A DNA stretch of 39,843 bases. It comes from Oscillospiraceae bacterium (GTDB taxonomy: Bacteria; Bacillota; Clostridia; Oscillospirales; CAG-272). Positions within the stretch are counted from its first letter, which is position 1. Each line of letters opens with the position of its first letter. The translations under genes were made by a program, and so were the position numbers. Below the pieces are notes generated by a model. It did no database searches. It worked only from the letters and a program-made list of their open reading frames with translations, and had not been told where the DNA came from. Below, piece after piece: positions 38,250 to 39,843 of this stretch. The stretch covers positions 1 through 39,843 of the forward strand of contig SVRH01000004.1 in assembly GCA_015064925.1 (NCBI GenBank). Direction: 5' to 3'.

Positions 38250-39293
38250 ATGAAAAAAGTGTCTGTGATAGGGCATTTTGCTATTGGATTAACCTATTTG
38301 GACGGCCAAACAATTAAAACAAAAATTGTAACTGAGGAATTGAAGCGAGATCTCGGCTCGAATAGTGTAGATATATATGATACACACGGTGGAATCAAAA
38401 CGCTTTTAAAAGCACCGTTTATGGTATGGCGTGCGTTTCGAAAATCGGAAAACATTATCATATTGCCTGCGCATAATGGGCTGCGTATATTTGGCCGTTT
38501 GTTGGCTGCTTTTAAACGTTTTTTTAAAAACAAAAAAATACATTACGTGGTAATTGGAGGATGGCTTCCTCAAAAACTGGAAAAAGAGAAGCGTCTTGCA
38601 AAGTCTTTGAAAAAGTTTGACTGCATATATGTGGAAACCAATACGATGAAGAAAGCGCTTTGTAATATGGGCTTTCAAAATATCCTTGTTATGCCAAATT
38701 GCAAACAGCTTACAGCGTTGACGCCCGATGAACTTGTGTATCAAACAAACGCTCCGTATAGATTATGTACTTTTTCACGTGTGAATAAAGAAAAGGGAAT
38801 TGAAACGGCAGTTGATGTGATTCACAAGGTGAATGATAGACTTGGATATGCAGCGTATTTGCTTGATATTTACGGCCCTATTGATCCTGCTCAAACGCAG
38901 TGGTTTGAAAGCTTGAAACTGAGATTTTCAAATAATGTTCGGTATTGTGGATCGGTTCCGTCGGACGAAAGCGTTGAAGTATTAAAGAATTATTTTGCAC
39001 TGCTGTTTCCAACTCATTATCTAACAGAGGGGATTCCCGGAACGATTATTGACGCTTACGCAGCAGGAGTGCCGGTAATTTCTGCAAAATGGCAAAGCTT
39101 TGATGATGTTGTGGAAGATGGCTTGACCGGTATCGGGTATGAATTTGACAGCGAGGAAGCATTAGAGTGCGTGCTCTTAGAAATTGCAAATAACAGCGAT
39201 ATGCTGAATGCAATGAAGTTAAATTGTTTGAAAAAGAGTTTTGTGTACTTGCCGTGCAATGTTGTGAGAATAATCGAAGCAAATATGACTTAA
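38250..39293 (+). CDS. Glycosyltransferase family 1-like protein
   Basis: FSRVNKEKGIETAVDVIHKV...VRYCGSVPSDESVEVLKNYFALLFPTHYLTEGIPGTIIDAYAAGVPVISAKW. Confidence 0.82.
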   Translation: MKKVSVIGHFAIGLTYLDGQTIKTKIVTEELKRDLGSNSVDIYDTHGGIKTLLKAPFMVWRAFRKSENIIILPAHNGLRIFGRLLAAFKRFFKNKKIHYVVIGGWLPQKLEKEKRLAKSLKKFDCIYVETNTMKKALCNMGFQNILVMPNCKQLTALTPDELVYQTNAPYRLCTFSRVNKEKGIETAVDVIHKVNDRLGYAAYLLDIYGPIDPAQTQWFESLKLRFSNNVRYCGSVPSDESVEVLKNYFALLFPTHYLTEGIPGTIIDAYAAGVPVISAKWQSFDDVVEDGLTGIGYEFDSEEALECVLLEIANNSDMLNAMKLNCLKKSFVYLPCNVVRIIEANMT

Positions 39294-39314
39294 GTGCAAA
39301 TAGGTGTGGAAAGT

Positions 39315-39843
39315 ATGTGGACGATTAAGAAAAAACTGCTCTTCGTTTTTTATAAGCTAACTGCTGCATGGTTACCGATCAGTCAGAGATCTTCATTTGC
39401 AAAAGCAATGAGAGGATTTTGGGCAAAACGCATTGTTCAAAAGATGGGAAAGAATGTCAATATCGAACGGTGGGCGGTATTTGGCCCACTTTTGGAAATT
39501 GGGGATCATTCCGGTATAGGTATCAACTGCGAGGTTTACGGACCTGTTTCAATTGGCAAGGATGTAATGATGGGACCGGAAGTGGTGATATACACAAGCG
39601 GTCACAAGCATGATAGATTGGATGTACCAATGAGGATGCAGGGGAACACTGAGGCCGAACCGGTTGTCATTGAAGACGATGTGTGGATCGGAAGACGTGT
39701 TATCATATTACCGGGGGTAACGATTGGAAAAGGATGTATTATTGGTGCAGGAGCAGTGGTAACCAAAGATATTCCCCCGTATAGTGTTGCTGCGGGCGTT
39801 CCGGCTAAAGTGGTTAAGGTCAGATGCAGTGACAGTACAATTA
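39315..39843 (+). CDS. Left-handed beta-helix (hexapeptide) acyltransferase, truncated by the window edge
   Basis: Open frame from ATG 39315 to the window end: [27 protein letters not shown]...[21 protein letters not shown]...[52 protein letters not shown]; absent from the supplied ORF list because no stop codon is present. Confidence 0.9.
   Translation, partial: MWTIKKKLLFVFYKLTAAWLPISQRSSFAKAMRGFWAKRIVQKMGKNVNIERWAVFGPLLEIGDHSGIGINCEVYGPVSIGKDVMMGPEVVIYTSGHKHDRLDVPMRMQGNTEAEPVVIEDDVWIGRRVIILPGVTIGKGCIIGAGAVVTKDIPPYSVAAGVPAKVVKVRCSDSTI

Overview
The window looks like a low-to-mid-GC Firmicutes/Clostridia chromosome segment, judged from gene content and clean TTGACA-N17-TATAAT promoters. From left to right it carries: a SipW/TasA-type secreted beta-helix protein; citrate synthase plus an ACT-ACT-metallo-beta-lactamase fusion; a visibly AT-rich patch (NERD/zinc-ribbon protein, XRE regulator, DUF2493/SLOG protein) partly bounded by two near-identical 39-bp terminator repeats; an hprK operon; an M50 protease; an intergenic structured RNA candidate (possibly 6S-like) and the potABCD operon; rplS, rpmE, hflX, a YigZ-family protein, dgt-like, dnaG and rpoD; a large lipoprotein; two tandem zinc-ribbon membrane proteins; an esterase; luxS; a GH27 alpha-galactosidase-like protein with an embedded rhodanese domain; a flavin reductase; and a surface-polysaccharide locus that runs off the right edge. 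The items most worth a second look are the structured RNA and second leader helix upstream of potA, the PepSY-like insertion in PotB, the rhodanese inside a secreted GH27 protein, and the repeat-bounded XRE/SLOG micro-cassette. No tRNA, rRNA, CRISPR array, transposase or integrase was recognised. All family assignments come from reading the translations; no database search was run.
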